Assembly (NCBI GenBank): GCA_028821515.1
Contig: JAPPGA010000009.1
Location: 1 to 64,000 of the forward strand
Direction: 5' to 3'
Source of the DNA: Gammaproteobacteria bacterium
GTDB lineage: Bacteria; Pseudomonadota; Gammaproteobacteria; Pseudomonadales; Azotimanducaceae
DNA: 64,000 nucleotides
Part shown: one piece after another, positions 28,295-37,611 of the stretch
How the letters are laid out: each line of letters opens with the position of its first letter
How positions within the stretch are numbered: position 1 is the stretch's first letter
Translations under genes and position numbers: made by a program
Notes under the pieces: generated by a model
The model's input: only the letters and a program-made list of their open reading frames with translations
Databases searched by the model: none
Told to the model about the DNA's origin: nothing

Positions 28295-29284
28295 GTCGTC
28301 GCCGGAGCTAGACTCCGGCCTTCGTTGAGCGCTCGGCGTGATGCAGACGCGCAAGCGCTCGGTGGCGTCGTCGCCGGAGCTAGACTCCGGCCTTCGTTGA
28401 GCGACATCTCAAATGTGCTCCAATTGCGGTGCTTTGCCGGGTCGTCGCCGGAGCTAGACTCCGGCCTTCGTTGAGCGTGGAGCCGCAGGACCGTTCCCCG
28501 AAATGGCGATCACGTCGTCGCCGGAGCTAGACTCCGGCCTTCGTTGAGCGTTCGCCTCAAGATCGCTTAGAGAGCTTCCCACGTCCATGTCGTCGCCGGA
28601 GCTAGACTCCGGCCTTCGTTGAGCGAGCAAGCCGCCCACGGTCAGCCCCTCGGGCAGCGAGTCGTCGCCGGAGCTAGACTCCGGCCTTCGTTGAGCGACC
28701 CAGGTCGGCAACGGCATAGCGGCCAACACGTACCATGTCGTCGCCGGAGCTAGACTCCGGCCTTCGTTGAGCGATTGGTAGCCGCCGGACCCGCCGCTCG
28801 CCGTCGCAGGTCGTCGCCGGAGCTAGACTCCGGCCTTCGTTGAGCGGACAAGGATGTGAGGATCAAGGGAGCCACGCCGGAGGGTCGTCGCCGGAGCTAG
28901 ACTCCGGCCTTCGTTGAGCGGTCGAGGACGACGAGACGGTGCACGACGAGTCGACGGGTCGTCGCCGGAGCTAGACTCCGGCCTTCGTTGAGCGAAGGAC
29001 CTGGTGTCGTACATCGACGCCCAGCTGTCGAGTCGTCGCCGGAGCTAGACTCCGGCCTTCGTTGAGCGAGGAACTGGTCGCGCATAAACACGTTCTCGTC
29101 GTCGGTCGTCGCCGGAGCTAGACTCCGGCCTTCGTTGAGCGGTCGAGGACGACGAGACGGTGCACGACGAGTCGACGGGTCGTCGCCGGAGCTAGACTCC
29201 GGCCTTCGTTGAGCGTTCCGGCGCACCGTCATGTAGAGGGACGAGGCGATGGGTCGTCGCCGGAGCTAGACTCCGGCCTTCGTT
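28295..29284 (+). CRISPR. CRISPR array, 14 repeats and 13 spacers, type I-G
   Basis: The repeat is 37 bp, beginning GTCGTCGCCGGAGCTAGACT and ending CCGGCCTTCGTTGAGCG. Starts are at 28295, 28367, 28441, 28514, 28589, 28661, 28737, 28810, 28884, 28958, 29032, 29105, 29179 and 29253. GCCGGAG and CTCCGGC inside it form a 7-bp hairpin stem with loop CTAGA. Spacers are 35-39 bp. Repeats 1-13 are identical; the last matches for 32 bases, then diverges at 29285, marking the leader-distal end. Transcription is inferred as plus, continuing from the cas genes. Spacers at 28921-28957 and 29142-29178 are identical. Several spacers are open in one frame, as expected for phage or element genes. Confidence 0.97.
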
Positions 29285-29362
29285 TGAAAGAGGGAGATCG
29301 TGAGGTCCGGCGGCAGCGGGACAGGCATCAAGGCGACTGGGCGGCGCATGCCACTCCCGCAA

Positions 29363-29368
29363 TATAAT
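29363..29368 (+). promoter_or_regulatory. -10 box (TATAAT) for the PhyH gene
   Basis: A perfect TATAAT lies 54 bp before the ATG at 29422, in the 137-bp gap after the array. The -35 region is GC-rich and has no clear hexamer. It is the only strong -10 match in this gap. Confidence 0.4.
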
Positions 29369-29421
29369 CCGGAGGATCGAGGCGGCTCACAGTGAGTCGT
29401 ATCAGATTCGGGAGGTATGCC

Positions 29422-30414
29422 ATGGAAGTGACCCTGACCCCCGAACGGGCCGCGCACAGGCAAACGGGCTACGAGCCTTCGCCGATTCTCGACCCGCCGG
29501 TCGCTTTGCCGCTCCCGGACTATACGGCGGACATCGAGCAGGCGAAGCGCGACATGTCGGAGTATGGGTTGTGCCGGCTCACCGGCGTTCTCACCCCAGC
29601 CGAAGTTGACGCCTTGCGGGCGAAGCTCGGCCGCCAGGCGGCCGCCGAGCGCGCGCTTGGCGATCTGGCTCCCTTGAATGCGACGGGGCCGAAACAACTC
29701 GTCTCGAACATGCAGAACAAGGGCAGGGAATTCCTTAAGCTCGTCGAGCGGTCCGAGGTCGACGAACTCGTCGGGTCGATGCTGGGCAAGTATTTCCTCA
29801 TCTCGAGCATCAACGGCGGCATCTTCCACGGCAAGACCACCGAGCCCCAGCAACTGCATCGCGACCAGGGCAGCGTCCCCGCCACCGTGGACTTTCCGGC
29901 GCACTGCAACCTCTTCTGGCTGCTCGACGACTTCACGCCGGCTCGCGGTGGTACCTGGGTGGTGCCCGGAAGCCACCGATGGCCCGCCGAGTACCAGGTG
30001 AAGCCGCCTCCGCGGGAGATGGCGGTGCAGATCGAGGCCCCCGCCGGCGGCATATTCCTGTTCGACGGCAGGGTATGGCACGGAGCCGGGGTCAACACAG
30101 AGGGCCATCCTAGACGCCACATTTCGATGCTGTTCTGCTTGCCCTGGATACGCCAGCAGGAGAACTGGGGCGTCTCCTGCCTGCAGGAAGTGCTCGACGA
30201 GGCGAGTCCCAAGCTCAAGGTACGCTTAGGCTTAAGGTCCTACGGCACGCTCGGCATCGTCAACGGCACGAGAACCAAGGCGAAGAAGGGCAAGAGCTTG
30301 GGCAGCGCCGATGTGGTGTTCCCCGAGTACATCATCGGTGAAGACGCTGAGCTGCATCCGCTACGGCGGGTAAGCCGTGCCACAGATAGTCCTCGCTCGA
30401 ACGAGACGCAATAA
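29422..30414 (+). CDS. phytanoyl-CoA dioxygenase (PhyH) family oxygenase
   Basis: 330 residues from ATG 29422, which has GGGAGG at ideal spacing; an in-frame GTG at 29392 is less likely. The Fe(II)/2-oxoglutarate site is visible as HRD (His 146, Asp 148) in QQLHRDQGSVP and distal His 220 in GRVWHGAGVN. An Arg in GHPRRHISMLF can bind 2-oxoglutarate. Such enzymes hydroxylate lipids, natural products or small metabolites. The substrate is unknown. It stands alone between the CRISPR array and argE. Confidence 0.85.
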   Translation: MEVTLTPERAAHRQTGYEPSPILDPPVALPLPDYTADIEQAKRDMSEYGLCRLTGVLTPAEVDALRAKLGRQAAAERALGDLAPLNATGPKQLVSNMQNKGREFLKLVERSEVDELVGSMLGKYFLISSINGGIFHGKTTEPQQLHRDQGSVPATVDFPAHCNLFWLLDDFTPARGGTWVVPGSHRWPAEYQVKPPPREMAVQIEAPAGGIFLFDGRVWHGAGVNTEGHPRRHISMLFCLPWIRQQENWGVSCLQEVLDEASPKLKVRLGLRSYGTLGIVNGTRTKAKKGKSLGSADVVFPEYIIGEDAELHPLRRVSRATDSPRSNETQ

Positions 30415-30502
30415 CTGATTGGACGCACCGCGCGTTTGCGGCAGAATGCCGTGACGTGGGCGAATGCGCCCGACCGGACCAACGAGCGCTGCCCACTCAC
30501 CA

Positions 30503-31651
30503 ATGAAACTGCCAACCATCAAGGAGATGCTCGGAATGCTGGTTTCGACGCCGTCGGTGAGCTGCACGTCGGAGTCGCAGGACCAGAGCAATCTCGGCGT
30601 TATCGACCACTTGGCGACCTGGCTTGAGGATCTCGGCGGGACCGTCGAGCGCATGCTCCTGCCGGGCAACGCCGCCAAGGCGAACCTTATAGCCACGTTC
30701 GGTCCCCCCGGGGAGGGCCTGGCGCTTTCGGGACACACCGACACCGTGCCGTGTGACGAAGGCCGGTGGAGCAGGGATCCGTTCGCCCTCGCCGAGTCGG
30801 AAGATCGCCTCTACGGCCTCGGCGCATGCGACATGAAGGGGTTCTTTCCCGTGGCGCTGGCGGCCGTGAAGCGCTTCGCGGACACGGAGTTTGTCCGTCC
30901 CCTGACCATCGTTGCGACTTCGGACGAGGAGTCGTCGATGGCCGGGGCCCGGTACCTGGCCGAAAGCGGCAGGCCGAAGGCCCGGGCGGCGGTGATCGGC
31001 GAACCGACGGGCCTGCGCCCGATTCATGCTCACAAGGGATTCATGATGCTGTCCATCAAGCTCAAGGGCAGTTCCGGCCATTCATCGAACCCGGATCTCG
31101 GCAACAATGCACTTGATGCGATGCATGCGGTGATGGGGGAACTCATCGCCTATCGCGGCGAACTGGCGGCCGCGTACCGGAATCCCGCCTTCGAGGTCCC
31201 GACCCCGACCCTGAACCTCGGCTGCCTGCACGCGGGGGACAATCCGAACCGGATCTGCGAGGGGGCGGAACTGCAGATCGACCTGCGCCTTATCCCGGGG
31301 ATGGATCATGGGGAAGTCCGGGGCGAAATCGATGCGCGGCTCGGTGCCATCGCCGCAGAGCGTGACATCGGCATAGATATCGCGGCGGTGTTCCCGCCCG
31401 TGTCTTCGTACGAAACGCCTGCCGACGGCGAACTCGTAAGGACCCTGGAGCAGCTTTCCGGCAGACCGTCCGGATCCGTGGCCTTTGGTACCGAGGCACC
31501 TTTCTTCCAGGAGCTTGGAATGGAGACGGTCATCTTCGGGCCGGGGTCCATCGATCAGGCCCATCAACCCGACGAGTACCTGGAGACGTCGAATATCCGT
31601 CCGGCGGTCGACGTGCTGACGGAACTGATCGGCCGCTACTGCGTCGCCTGA
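30503..31651 (+). CDS. argE: acetylornithine deacetylase
   Basis: 382 residues from ATG 30503. M20 metallopeptidase pattern: SGHTDTVP (His 78, Asp 80), GLGACDMKGFF (Asp 110), TSDEESSMAGARYL (catalytic Glu) and GEPTGLRPIHAHKG, all as in ArgE. It releases ornithine from N-acetylornithine in arginine synthesis. argA follows 15 bp later, supporting ArgE over related deacylases. Confidence 0.92.
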   Translation: MKLPTIKEMLGMLVSTPSVSCTSESQDQSNLGVIDHLATWLEDLGGTVERMLLPGNAAKANLIATFGPPGEGLALSGHTDTVPCDEGRWSRDPFALAESEDRLYGLGACDMKGFFPVALAAVKRFADTEFVRPLTIVATSDEESSMAGARYLAESGRPKARAAVIGEPTGLRPIHAHKGFMMLSIKLKGSSGHSSNPDLGNNALDAMHAVMGELIAYRGELAAAYRNPAFEVPTPTLNLGCLHAGDNPNRICEGAELQIDLRLIPGMDHGEVRGEIDARLGAIAAERDIGIDIAAVFPPVSSYETPADGELVRTLEQLSGRPSGSVAFGTEAPFFQELGMETVIFGPGSIDQAHQPDEYLETSNIRPAVDVLTELIGRYCVA

Positions 31652-31666
31652 TTCCTGGTCTCACCG

Positions 31667-32968
31667 ATGGACTCTGCCGACTTCGCAAGATGGTTGCGCG
31701 ACGCGACGCCGTATATCCGCGCGCATCGCGGGCGCACCTTTGTCGTCCTGCTGGACGCGGAGGTGGTGGACTGTCCGAACCTGGGTGATCTCGTGCGCGA
31801 CCTAGCGCTGCTTCACGCGCTCGGCATCAGGCTCGCTATCGTCCACGACGCCCCTGGAGCAGATGCGGCCGACGTGGTGGATGCGCAGTCCCGGGATGCC
31901 TTGATCGCCGCCACCGGGCTGGTGCGCAGTCGACTGGAGGCCCACTTCTCTGCGCTTGCGCCATTGGGCCCGGGCGGTTCCGAACGCATCGTGCTGGTCG
32001 GTGCCAACCTGGTCGCGGCAAAGCCGCGCGGTATTGCGGACGGCGTGGACCAGCAGTTCGCCGGGGAACCCCGACGCATCGCCACGGAGGAGATCGGCCG
32101 TCTCCTGGATCAACGCTGCATCGTGTTGTTACCGCCATTCGGGTACTCGAATGCCGGTGAAGCCTTTGTGCTGAACGCTGCCACCCTGGCGGCCGAGACG
32201 GCGACGGCGCTCGGCGCGGACAAGCTCATCGTCTACGACGCCATGGAGAGGGTGAACGACATCAGCCAGATATCGCCGTCGGCCCTTGCCGGGTTGCTCG
32301 CAAGTGACAGATTTTCGGGCGCGTCGAGATCGCGCCTCGAAGCCCTGTTGCGCGCGACCCGCGGCGGCGTCGCGCGCGGCCACTTCATCTCCTGGCGCTC
32401 CGACGGCGCGCTGCTGCGGGAACTGTTTACCGCCGAGGGCGTCGGTACGCAGGTTTCGGAAGGCGACTATCGCACCATTCGCCCGGCACGGGTCGCGGAC
32501 ATACCGGGGATCCTGGAGCTGATCAGGCCGCTCGAGGACGCGGGTCTCCTGGTGCGCCGCCCGCGCAATCGCCTGGAAGCGGAGATCGATCGTTTCCACG
32601 TTGCCGAACTCGACGGCATCGTCATCGGCTGCTGTGCGCTTTATCCGCATGGCGATGCCATGGAACTGGCGTGCCTCGCGGTGCACCCCAGCCACCGCTC
32701 GGTCGTGGACGGCAAGACCCTCGGTGAACGCTTGCTGTCCCACGCCCGCGAGGTCGCACGAACGCGCGGGGCCTTGGACCTTTTCGTCCTGACCACGGGT
32801 GCCGAGGACTGGTTTGCCGCTCGCGGGTTCCGCCCCGCCGAACTGGACGCGTTACCGGCATCGAAGCGTGCGTTGTATAACTATCGGCGCAATTCCAGGG
32901 TGTTGATCGAGTCGCTGGCAATGCGAGAGAGTGGAGCCGCCGCCGGTGCGGTCTCGTCGGAAGTTTGA
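31667..32968 (+). CDS. argA: N-acetylglutamate synthase (kinase-like fold plus GNAT domain)
   Basis: 433 residues. The first 290 or so form an amino-acid-kinase-like domain (FVVLLDAEVVDCPN, DLALLHALGIRLAIVHDA), which in ArgA senses arginine. The C-terminal 140 are a GNAT acetyltransferase (IRPARVADIPGILELIRPLE, then MELACLAVHPSHR). It acetylates glutamate with acetyl-CoA, the first step to arginine. This fused layout is typical of Gammaproteobacteria. It forms an operon with argE. Confidence 0.93.
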   Translation: MDSADFARWLRDATPYIRAHRGRTFVVLLDAEVVDCPNLGDLVRDLALLHALGIRLAIVHDAPGADAADVVDAQSRDALIAATGLVRSRLEAHFSALAPLGPGGSERIVLVGANLVAAKPRGIADGVDQQFAGEPRRIATEEIGRLLDQRCIVLLPPFGYSNAGEAFVLNAATLAAETATALGADKLIVYDAMERVNDISQISPSALAGLLASDRFSGASRSRLEALLRATRGGVARGHFISWRSDGALLRELFTAEGVGTQVSEGDYRTIRPARVADIPGILELIRPLEDAGLLVRRPRNRLEAEIDRFHVAELDGIVIGCCALYPHGDAMELACLAVHPSHRSVVDGKTLGERLLSHAREVARTRGALDLFVLTTGAEDWFAARGFRPAELDALPASKRALYNYRRNSRVLIESLAMRESGAAAGAVSSEV

Positions 32969-33004
32969 TGTGCCGCTCGTTCTCGGCATCGGATAAGGGG
33001 AACC

Positions 33005-34666
33005 ATGACGGATAATCGCAAGTACTCATCAGTGATTGTCGACGGGGTCGAGCAGGCACCCAGCCGAGCGATGCTGCATGCCGTTGGCTTTACCCCGGAT
33101 GACTTTTCGAGGCCGCAGATCGGCATCGCCTCCACCTGGAGCATGACGACGCCCTGCAACATGCATATAGATACCCTGGCCGAGGAAGCTGCGAGAGGCG
33201 CGGATGCGGCCGGGGCGAAGAGCGTCGTGTTCAACACGATCACCGTGTCCGACGGCATCGCCATGGGAACCTCCGGGATGCGTTACTCCCTGGTCTCGCG
33301 GGAGTTGATCGCGGACACGATCGAAGCCGTGGTCGGCGCACAGGGATTCGACGGTTTCGTTGCCATCGGCGGCTGCGACAAGAACATGCCGGGATGCGCC
33401 ATGGCGATGGCGCGCCTGGACCGGCCGAGCGTGTTCGTCTACGGCGGCACGATCCTGCCCGGCGCCGAGCGCCGGGACATCATTTCGGTATTCGAAGCGG
33501 TCGGCGGCCATGCCGCCGGGTCCGTATCCGACATCGAACTGAAGGAAATCGAACAGACCGCAATTCCAGGCCCTGGCTCGTGCGGCGGCATGTACACGGC
33601 GAACACGATGGCGTCCGCCATAGAGGCCCTGGGCCTGTCGCTACCCAATTCCTCGGCGCAGAACGCTGTCAGCGACAATAAGCGCCGCGACAGCCACGAC
33701 GCGGGCGCTGCGGTGAAAGCGCTGATCGACCGCGACATCAAACCTTCGGACATCCTTTGCCTCGAGGCGTTCGAAAACGCCATCACGGTATGTGTGGCGC
33801 TCGAAGGCTCGACCAACGCCGTCCTGCACCTGCTCGCAATCGCCCATGCCGCCGGCGTGCCGCTGAAGCTGGACGACTTCGCCCGCGTTGGCGACCGGGT
33901 CCCGGTGTTGGCGGACATGCGCCCGTCGGGCCGCTTTGCCATGTCGGAACTGATCGAGATCGGCGGCATTCAGCCTCTCATGAAGTCGCTGCTCGAAGAG
34001 GGCCTGCTGCACGGCGACTGCCTGACGGTCACCGGAAAGACGATGGCGGAGAACCTGGCAGGCGTGGCGCCCTATCCCGAAGGCCAGGAGATCATCCGGC
34101 CGTTCACAAACCCCATCAAGAAGGACAGCCACCTCGTGGTGCTCTACGGCAACCTCGCCCCGGACGGCGCGGTGGCCAAGATCACCGGACACGAAGGCCT
34201 GACATTCACGGGCACGGCCAGGGTATTTCACGGCGAGGAAGCGGCGATGCAAGCCATCATGGACGGCGGCGTCGGCGAAGGGGACGTGGTCGTGGTGCGC
34301 TACGAAGGTCCGAAAGGCGGCCCGGGCATGCGCGAGATGCTGAGCCCGACCAGCGCCATCATGGGCCGCGGCCTTTCCAATGTCGCGCTGCTCACCGACG
34401 GGCGCTTCTCGGGCGGCTCCCACGGTTTTGTCATCGGACACGTGTCGCCAGAGGCAATTGAAGGCGGTCCCATAGCGCTCATCGAGGACAACGACACCAT
34501 CACCATCGACGCGGAACGGCGGCAGATCAACGTGGCGCTGCCCGACGCGGAACTCCGGAGCCGGCGCGAGCAGTGGAGCGCGCCCGATCCCTACGCCACG
34601 CGCGGCGCGCTCGCGAAGTACGCGAAACTCGTCAGCTCCGCAAGCGAAGGCGCGGTGACGGACTGA
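33005..34666 (+). CDS. ilvD: dihydroxy-acid dehydratase
   Basis: 553 residues, standard IlvD length. Fe-S ligand motifs [20 protein letters not shown] and [16 protein letters not shown] are present, together with [13 protein letters not shown] and [19 protein letters not shown]. It dehydrates dihydroxy acids to the 2-oxo acids used by IlvE for Ile and Val. It follows argA by 36 bp, probably in the same transcript. Confidence 0.95.
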   Translation: MTDNRKYSSVIVDGVEQAPSRAMLHAVGFTPDDFSRPQIGIASTWSMTTPCNMHIDTLAEEAARGADAAGAKSVVFNTITVSDGIAMGTSGMRYSLVSRELIADTIEAVVGAQGFDGFVAIGGCDKNMPGCAMAMARLDRPSVFVYGGTILPGAERRDIISVFEAVGGHAAGSVSDIELKEIEQTAIPGPGSCGGMYTANTMASAIEALGLSLPNSSAQNAVSDNKRRDSHDAGAAVKALIDRDIKPSDILCLEAFENAITVCVALEGSTNAVLHLLAIAHAAGVPLKLDDFARVGDRVPVLADMRPSGRFAMSELIEIGGIQPLMKSLLEEGLLHGDCLTVTGKTMAENLAGVAPYPEGQEIIRPFTNPIKKDSHLVVLYGNLAPDGAVAKITGHEGLTFTGTARVFHGEEAAMQAIMDGGVGEGDVVVVRYEGPKGGPGMREMLSPTSAIMGRGLSNVALLTDGRFSGGSHGFVIGHVSPEAIEGGPIALIEDNDTITIDAERRQINVALPDAELRSRREQWSAPDPYATRGALAKYAKLVSSASEGAVTD

Positions 34667-34771
34667 TATCCGGCCCGACTCGCCGTCGCCAAACGCATAT
34701 TTCCCAACACTCTCTGGCCTCAGGCGTCTCTTCATGTACCAGCGTGCAGGAAGGAAGAAGGAAACCAGATC

Positions 34772-35005
34772 GTGTGGGCGAAAATCGTACTCATCCTTGG
34801 TGGACTTACCGGTGTATTCGTTAGCGAAATATTCGACACTGGAGTCTTGACTCTCGGCGCTTCTGTCGTCGTGTTGCTGGTCGGTATATTCAGCACGCGC
34901 TCGGGTGGTCTGACCGAACTTGCGATAAATAAAGCCGTGTTCCCCGGGCGGGAAAGAGCAAGGCGGAAGAAGGAGAAAGGTGCGCCGGAGGACGATGTCT
35001 CGTAG
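34772..35005 (+). CDS. small membrane protein upstream of an ECF sigma factor
   Basis: 77 residues from GTG 34772, which has an A/G-rich Shine-Dalgarno. Two hydrophobic helices (IVLILGGLTGVFVSEIF and LTLGASVVVLLVGIF) are followed by a very basic tail (RERARRKKEK). No family is recognised. Its end overlaps the sigma-factor start by 11 bp, so the two are translationally linked; it may take part in membrane signalling with it. Confidence 0.55.
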   Translation: MWAKIVLILGGLTGVFVSEIFDTGVLTLGASVVVLLVGIFSTRSGGLTELAINKAVFPGRERARRKKEKGAPEDDVS

Positions 35006-35540
35006 AAGTTCGCGGGCTCTCGCGAATCGCTTCGACGATGTCTATCGCACTCAACAGCGACCGATCCATGCGTACTTTTACGGACGCACAGGCGATGCCC
35101 CGCTAGCCGAAGACTTGACCCAGGAGGTGTTTGCGCGGGCCTGGATGCAGTTCACTGACCTGGCGTTGCTCGATGCCGATCAACAACGCAACTGGCTGTT
35201 CGCTGTAGCGAAGAACCTGTTCGTGAGCGAATTGAGGCGCAGGCGCGTTCGAACCGCGAGAACGCTTGCCCCATGGCTGGACCTCGGGGTCTCGGAAAGC
35301 GCTGCAGAACGCTGGGAAGCGTCTGACCTGTTAGCGCGACTCGACCGATTGATCGGACAACTGCCCCAGGATCAGCGCACGGCGCTTGTCATGCAGGTCG
35401 TCGGCGGCCTCACCAGCCAACAGATTGGTGCTGTGCTCGAACGTCCGGCGAGTACGGTTCGTTCCCTAATATCGAGCGCACGACGCGAACTCGCCCGAAG
35501 ACTGCCGCAAGACGAGGAAGACATGCATGAACGACGGTGA
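34995..35540 (+). CDS. ECF RNA polymerase sigma factor
   Basis: 181 residues from ATG 34995, with CCGGAGG just upstream. Region 2: FDDVYRTQQRPIHAYFYGR, then AEDLTQEVFARAWMQF, the RpoE-like region 2 core. Region 4: LPQDQRTALVMQVVGGLTSQ, followed by a helix-turn-helix reading QIGAVLERPASTVRSLISSA. Length and two-domain layout are those of extracytoplasmic-function sigma factors, which switch on a small regulon. No classical zinc anti-sigma gene is present; instead tiny membrane-protein genes overlap both ends and may control it. Confidence 0.88.
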   Translation: MSRRSSRALANRFDDVYRTQQRPIHAYFYGRTGDAPLAEDLTQEVFARAWMQFTDLALLDADQQRNWLFAVAKNLFVSELRRRRVRTARTLAPWLDLGVSESAAERWEASDLLARLDRLIGQLPQDQRTALVMQVVGGLTSQQIGAVLERPASTVRSLISSARRELARRLPQDEEDMHERR

Positions 35541-35769
35541 ACTCGCGCGCGTCCTCGACGAATGGGGCGAATCCAGACGATTGACACCGACTCGTGTCCG
35601 GTCGCTGAGCCGGTCAATCCGGTATCGCAGGCTGGCTGGTGCGTTCCTGGTTGTGGCCGGGCTCGGCGCACTCTTTCTCGCCGAGGTGCTCGCCCTCGGC
35701 GCTGCTGCGACCGGGGCGTCGTTGACCGTGATGGTCTACGGTCTGCTGTCGTATTGGTTTGGCCCGTGA
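35527..35769 (+). CDS. small two-helix membrane protein, candidate anti-sigma factor
   Basis: 80 residues overlapping the sigma-factor 3' end by 14 bp. A short charged N-terminus (MNDGELARVLDEWGE) is followed by LAGAFLVVAGLGALFLAEVL and ALGAAATGASLTVMVYGLLS, two membrane helices. Genes coupled directly behind an ECF sigma factor are usually its anti-sigma factor, but there is no ZAS zinc motif here, so the role is inferred from position. It converges on the binding-protein gene. Confidence 0.6.
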   Translation: MNDGELARVLDEWGESRRLTPTRVRSLSRSIRYRRLAGAFLVVAGLGALFLAEVLALGAAATGASLTVMVYGLLSYWFGP

Positions 35770-35797
35770 CCGTCGGGCGGACCACGACCGACGAGTT

Positions 35798-36883
35798 TCA
35801 GCGCGCCAGCCAGGCGCTGAAGCGCTCGTTCACGTCGTCGGCGTGGTCGCTCCACCACTCCCAGTCGTTGTGCAGGACGCGTTTCATGTTCTGGGGACTG
35901 GTCGGCATGTGCGGCGTCATGTCGACCCCCGTCTCCAGGTGCGTGGAAATGAGTTTCGTGCCCGAGTGCCGGGCCGGGCTGTAGGAGATGTATCGGCCGA
36001 CGGCCGCCTGGACCTCGGATCGCGTGGCATAGTGCACGAGCTTGCGGGCGGCTTCGAGGTTCGGTGTATCCACGACGATTCCCATCGTGCCGGAGTCGAG
36101 CACCTGGCCGTCCCATACGACGACGAAAGGCTGTTTCTCGAGGACCTGGGCGTTGAAGATGCGTCCGTTGTAGGCGGTGCTCATGACCACCTCGCGATCG
36201 GCCAGCATCTGCGGCGGCTGCGCCCCGGCCTCCCACCACACGATGTCGTCCTTAATGGTGTCGAGTTTGCGATACGCGCGGCTCATCCCGGCGGTTGTAC
36301 TCAGCGTGTCGTAGACCTCTTCGACGGATACGCCGTCCGCAAGCAGTGCGAATTCGAGGTTCACCTGCGGGGCACGGCGCATGCCGCGACGGCCGGGAAA
36401 ACGGTCGAGATCGAAAAAGTCATCGATGGTGGACGGTTTCTCGCCTGGAAAGCTGTCGGCGTTGTAAGCGTAGATCGTGGAGTAGAAAAGCAGCCCTCCA
36501 CCGCAGTCGATCACCGTTCCCTCGAAGAAGTCCTCGGCCGGCGGCGTGCCGTCGGGTGCCGGCGCGAGGTCGTCGACATCGACGTATTCCAGCAGGCCCT
36601 CGTCACAACCCCGGGACGCGTCGGCCATTTCGAAGTCGACGACGTCCCAATAGACCTTGCCGGTTTCCACCTGTGCCCGGACCTGCGCCAGGCCGCCGTT
36701 GTAGGTCTCGACCCGGATTTCGATCCCGGTCTCTTTCGAGAACGGCTCAAGGATCGCCTTTCGGCTCGCCTGCTCGTAGGAGCCGCCCCAGGACACCACG
36801 GTCAGGGTCTCTGCGGACGCGGCGACCCCGAGCCCAAGACAAGCGACGGTGGCGGTTCTTCGCAGATTTCGAAACGCGGTCAT
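35798..36883 (-). CDS. ABC transporter periplasmic binding protein, polyamine/spermidine type
   Basis: 361 residues. A signal peptide (TATVACLGLGVAASAE) leads into LTVVSWGGSYEQASRKAILEPF, the typical start of PotD/PotF-like and iron/opine-type solute-binding proteins. Later ADREVVMSTAYNGRIF and DTPNLEAARKLVHYA fit the same fold. It would bind a small cationic solute in the periplasm and hand it to an ABC importer. No permease or ATPase gene lies next to it, so it is an orphan here. It is divergent from the next gene. Confidence 0.82.
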   Translation of the reverse strand: MTAFRNLRRTATVACLGLGVAASAETLTVVSWGGSYEQASRKAILEPFSKETGIEIRVETYNGGLAQVRAQVETGKVYWDVVDFEMADASRGCDEGLLEYVDVDDLAPAPDGTPPAEDFFEGTVIDCGGGLLFYSTIYAYNADSFPGEKPSTIDDFFDLDRFPGRRGMRRAPQVNLEFALLADGVSVEEVYDTLSTTAGMSRAYRKLDTIKDDIVWWEAGAQPPQMLADREVVMSTAYNGRIFNAQVLEKQPFVVVWDGQVLDSGTMGIVVDTPNLEAARKLVHYATRSEVQAAVGRYISYSPARHSGTKLISTHLETGVDMTPHMPTSPQNMKRVLHNDWEWWSDHADDVNERFSAWLAR

Positions 36884-36959
36884 GGGGATTCCCTGGTGGA
36901 AACGGCAGCAGCATTGCGGGATGTACTATGCTGCCGACATTCCAGCCACGAGGTCAAAC

Positions 36960-37610
36960 ATGTCGGATATCGAGCCCGTCGGCGAATTCGGTTCCAGGGA
37001 GTGGTGCGAAGCGTGCGCCGCATGGAGCGTAGCGGAACTTCGCCAAGCGAATCTGCCTCGGGACATGGCGTGGGGATTCAGCGAGGTCTACACGCATCTG
37101 CCGGAGCGATTGATGCTTGGCGGAAGGGAAGTGGCGGGGTATTACATCCTGGTAAAGGACGGCGAGATCAGCGGCGGCGACGGGGCTCCGGCGGAGTGTC
37201 TCGAGACTCCGGGCTTCCATATCACGGCGCGCTGGGCCGCCATCTGCAACCAGTCCGGCCGGCAGTACGGCAGGGAAGGGGGGCAGCAGCGCGGCGTCGA
37301 GCAGCAGGCGATGTATCGGGCGATGGAGGAATACCTCGGCCGCTCGCTTGAACTCGTGACGCATCACGGCCCGCACACCTGGCCGGGCGAGATTCAGGCC
37401 GCGTTGATTCGATCCGCCTATGAAGGCGGTACCGGGTACGAGGAAGGCGGTGGACTGCACAACGTCGCGGCGAAGATGCAGAAGCCCTCCCCCGAGTTTG
37501 TCGACCTGCCGACCTCGAGCATGGGCGTCCCGGACTTCGCGAACATGACCGAGGGTCAGAAGCAACGGTTTTTGAAACTGTGCGCAATTGATGCGGGTCG
37601 ACGGCAATAG
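36960..37610 (+). CDS. hypothetical protein
   Basis: 216 residues from ATG 36960; the open frame extends upstream but the divergent promoter region lies there. I recognise no family. It is soluble-looking, with HITARWAAICNQSGRQYGRE, then MYRAMEEYLGRSLELV and an HHGPHTWPGE His-rich loop, no signal peptide and no membrane segment. Codon use resembles the neighbours, so it is probably a real gene. Confidence 0.6.
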   Translation: MSDIEPVGEFGSREWCEACAAWSVAELRQANLPRDMAWGFSEVYTHLPERLMLGGREVAGYYILVKDGEISGGDGAPAECLETPGFHITARWAAICNQSGRQYGREGGQQRGVEQQAMYRAMEEYLGRSLELVTHHGPHTWPGEIQAALIRSAYEGGTGYEEGGGLHNVAAKMQKPSPEFVDLPTSSMGVPDFANMTEGQKQRFLKLCAIDAGRRQ

Positions 37611-37611
37611 T

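Noticed and set aside
28454-29232. Small minus-strand open frames with repeated SSGDD-like peptides
   Set aside because: They are translations of the CRISPR repeats, not genes.
35759-37351. 530-codon open frame on plus across the binding protein and the hypothetical gene
   Set aside because: Covers two real genes in the wrong frame and has no recognisable domain.
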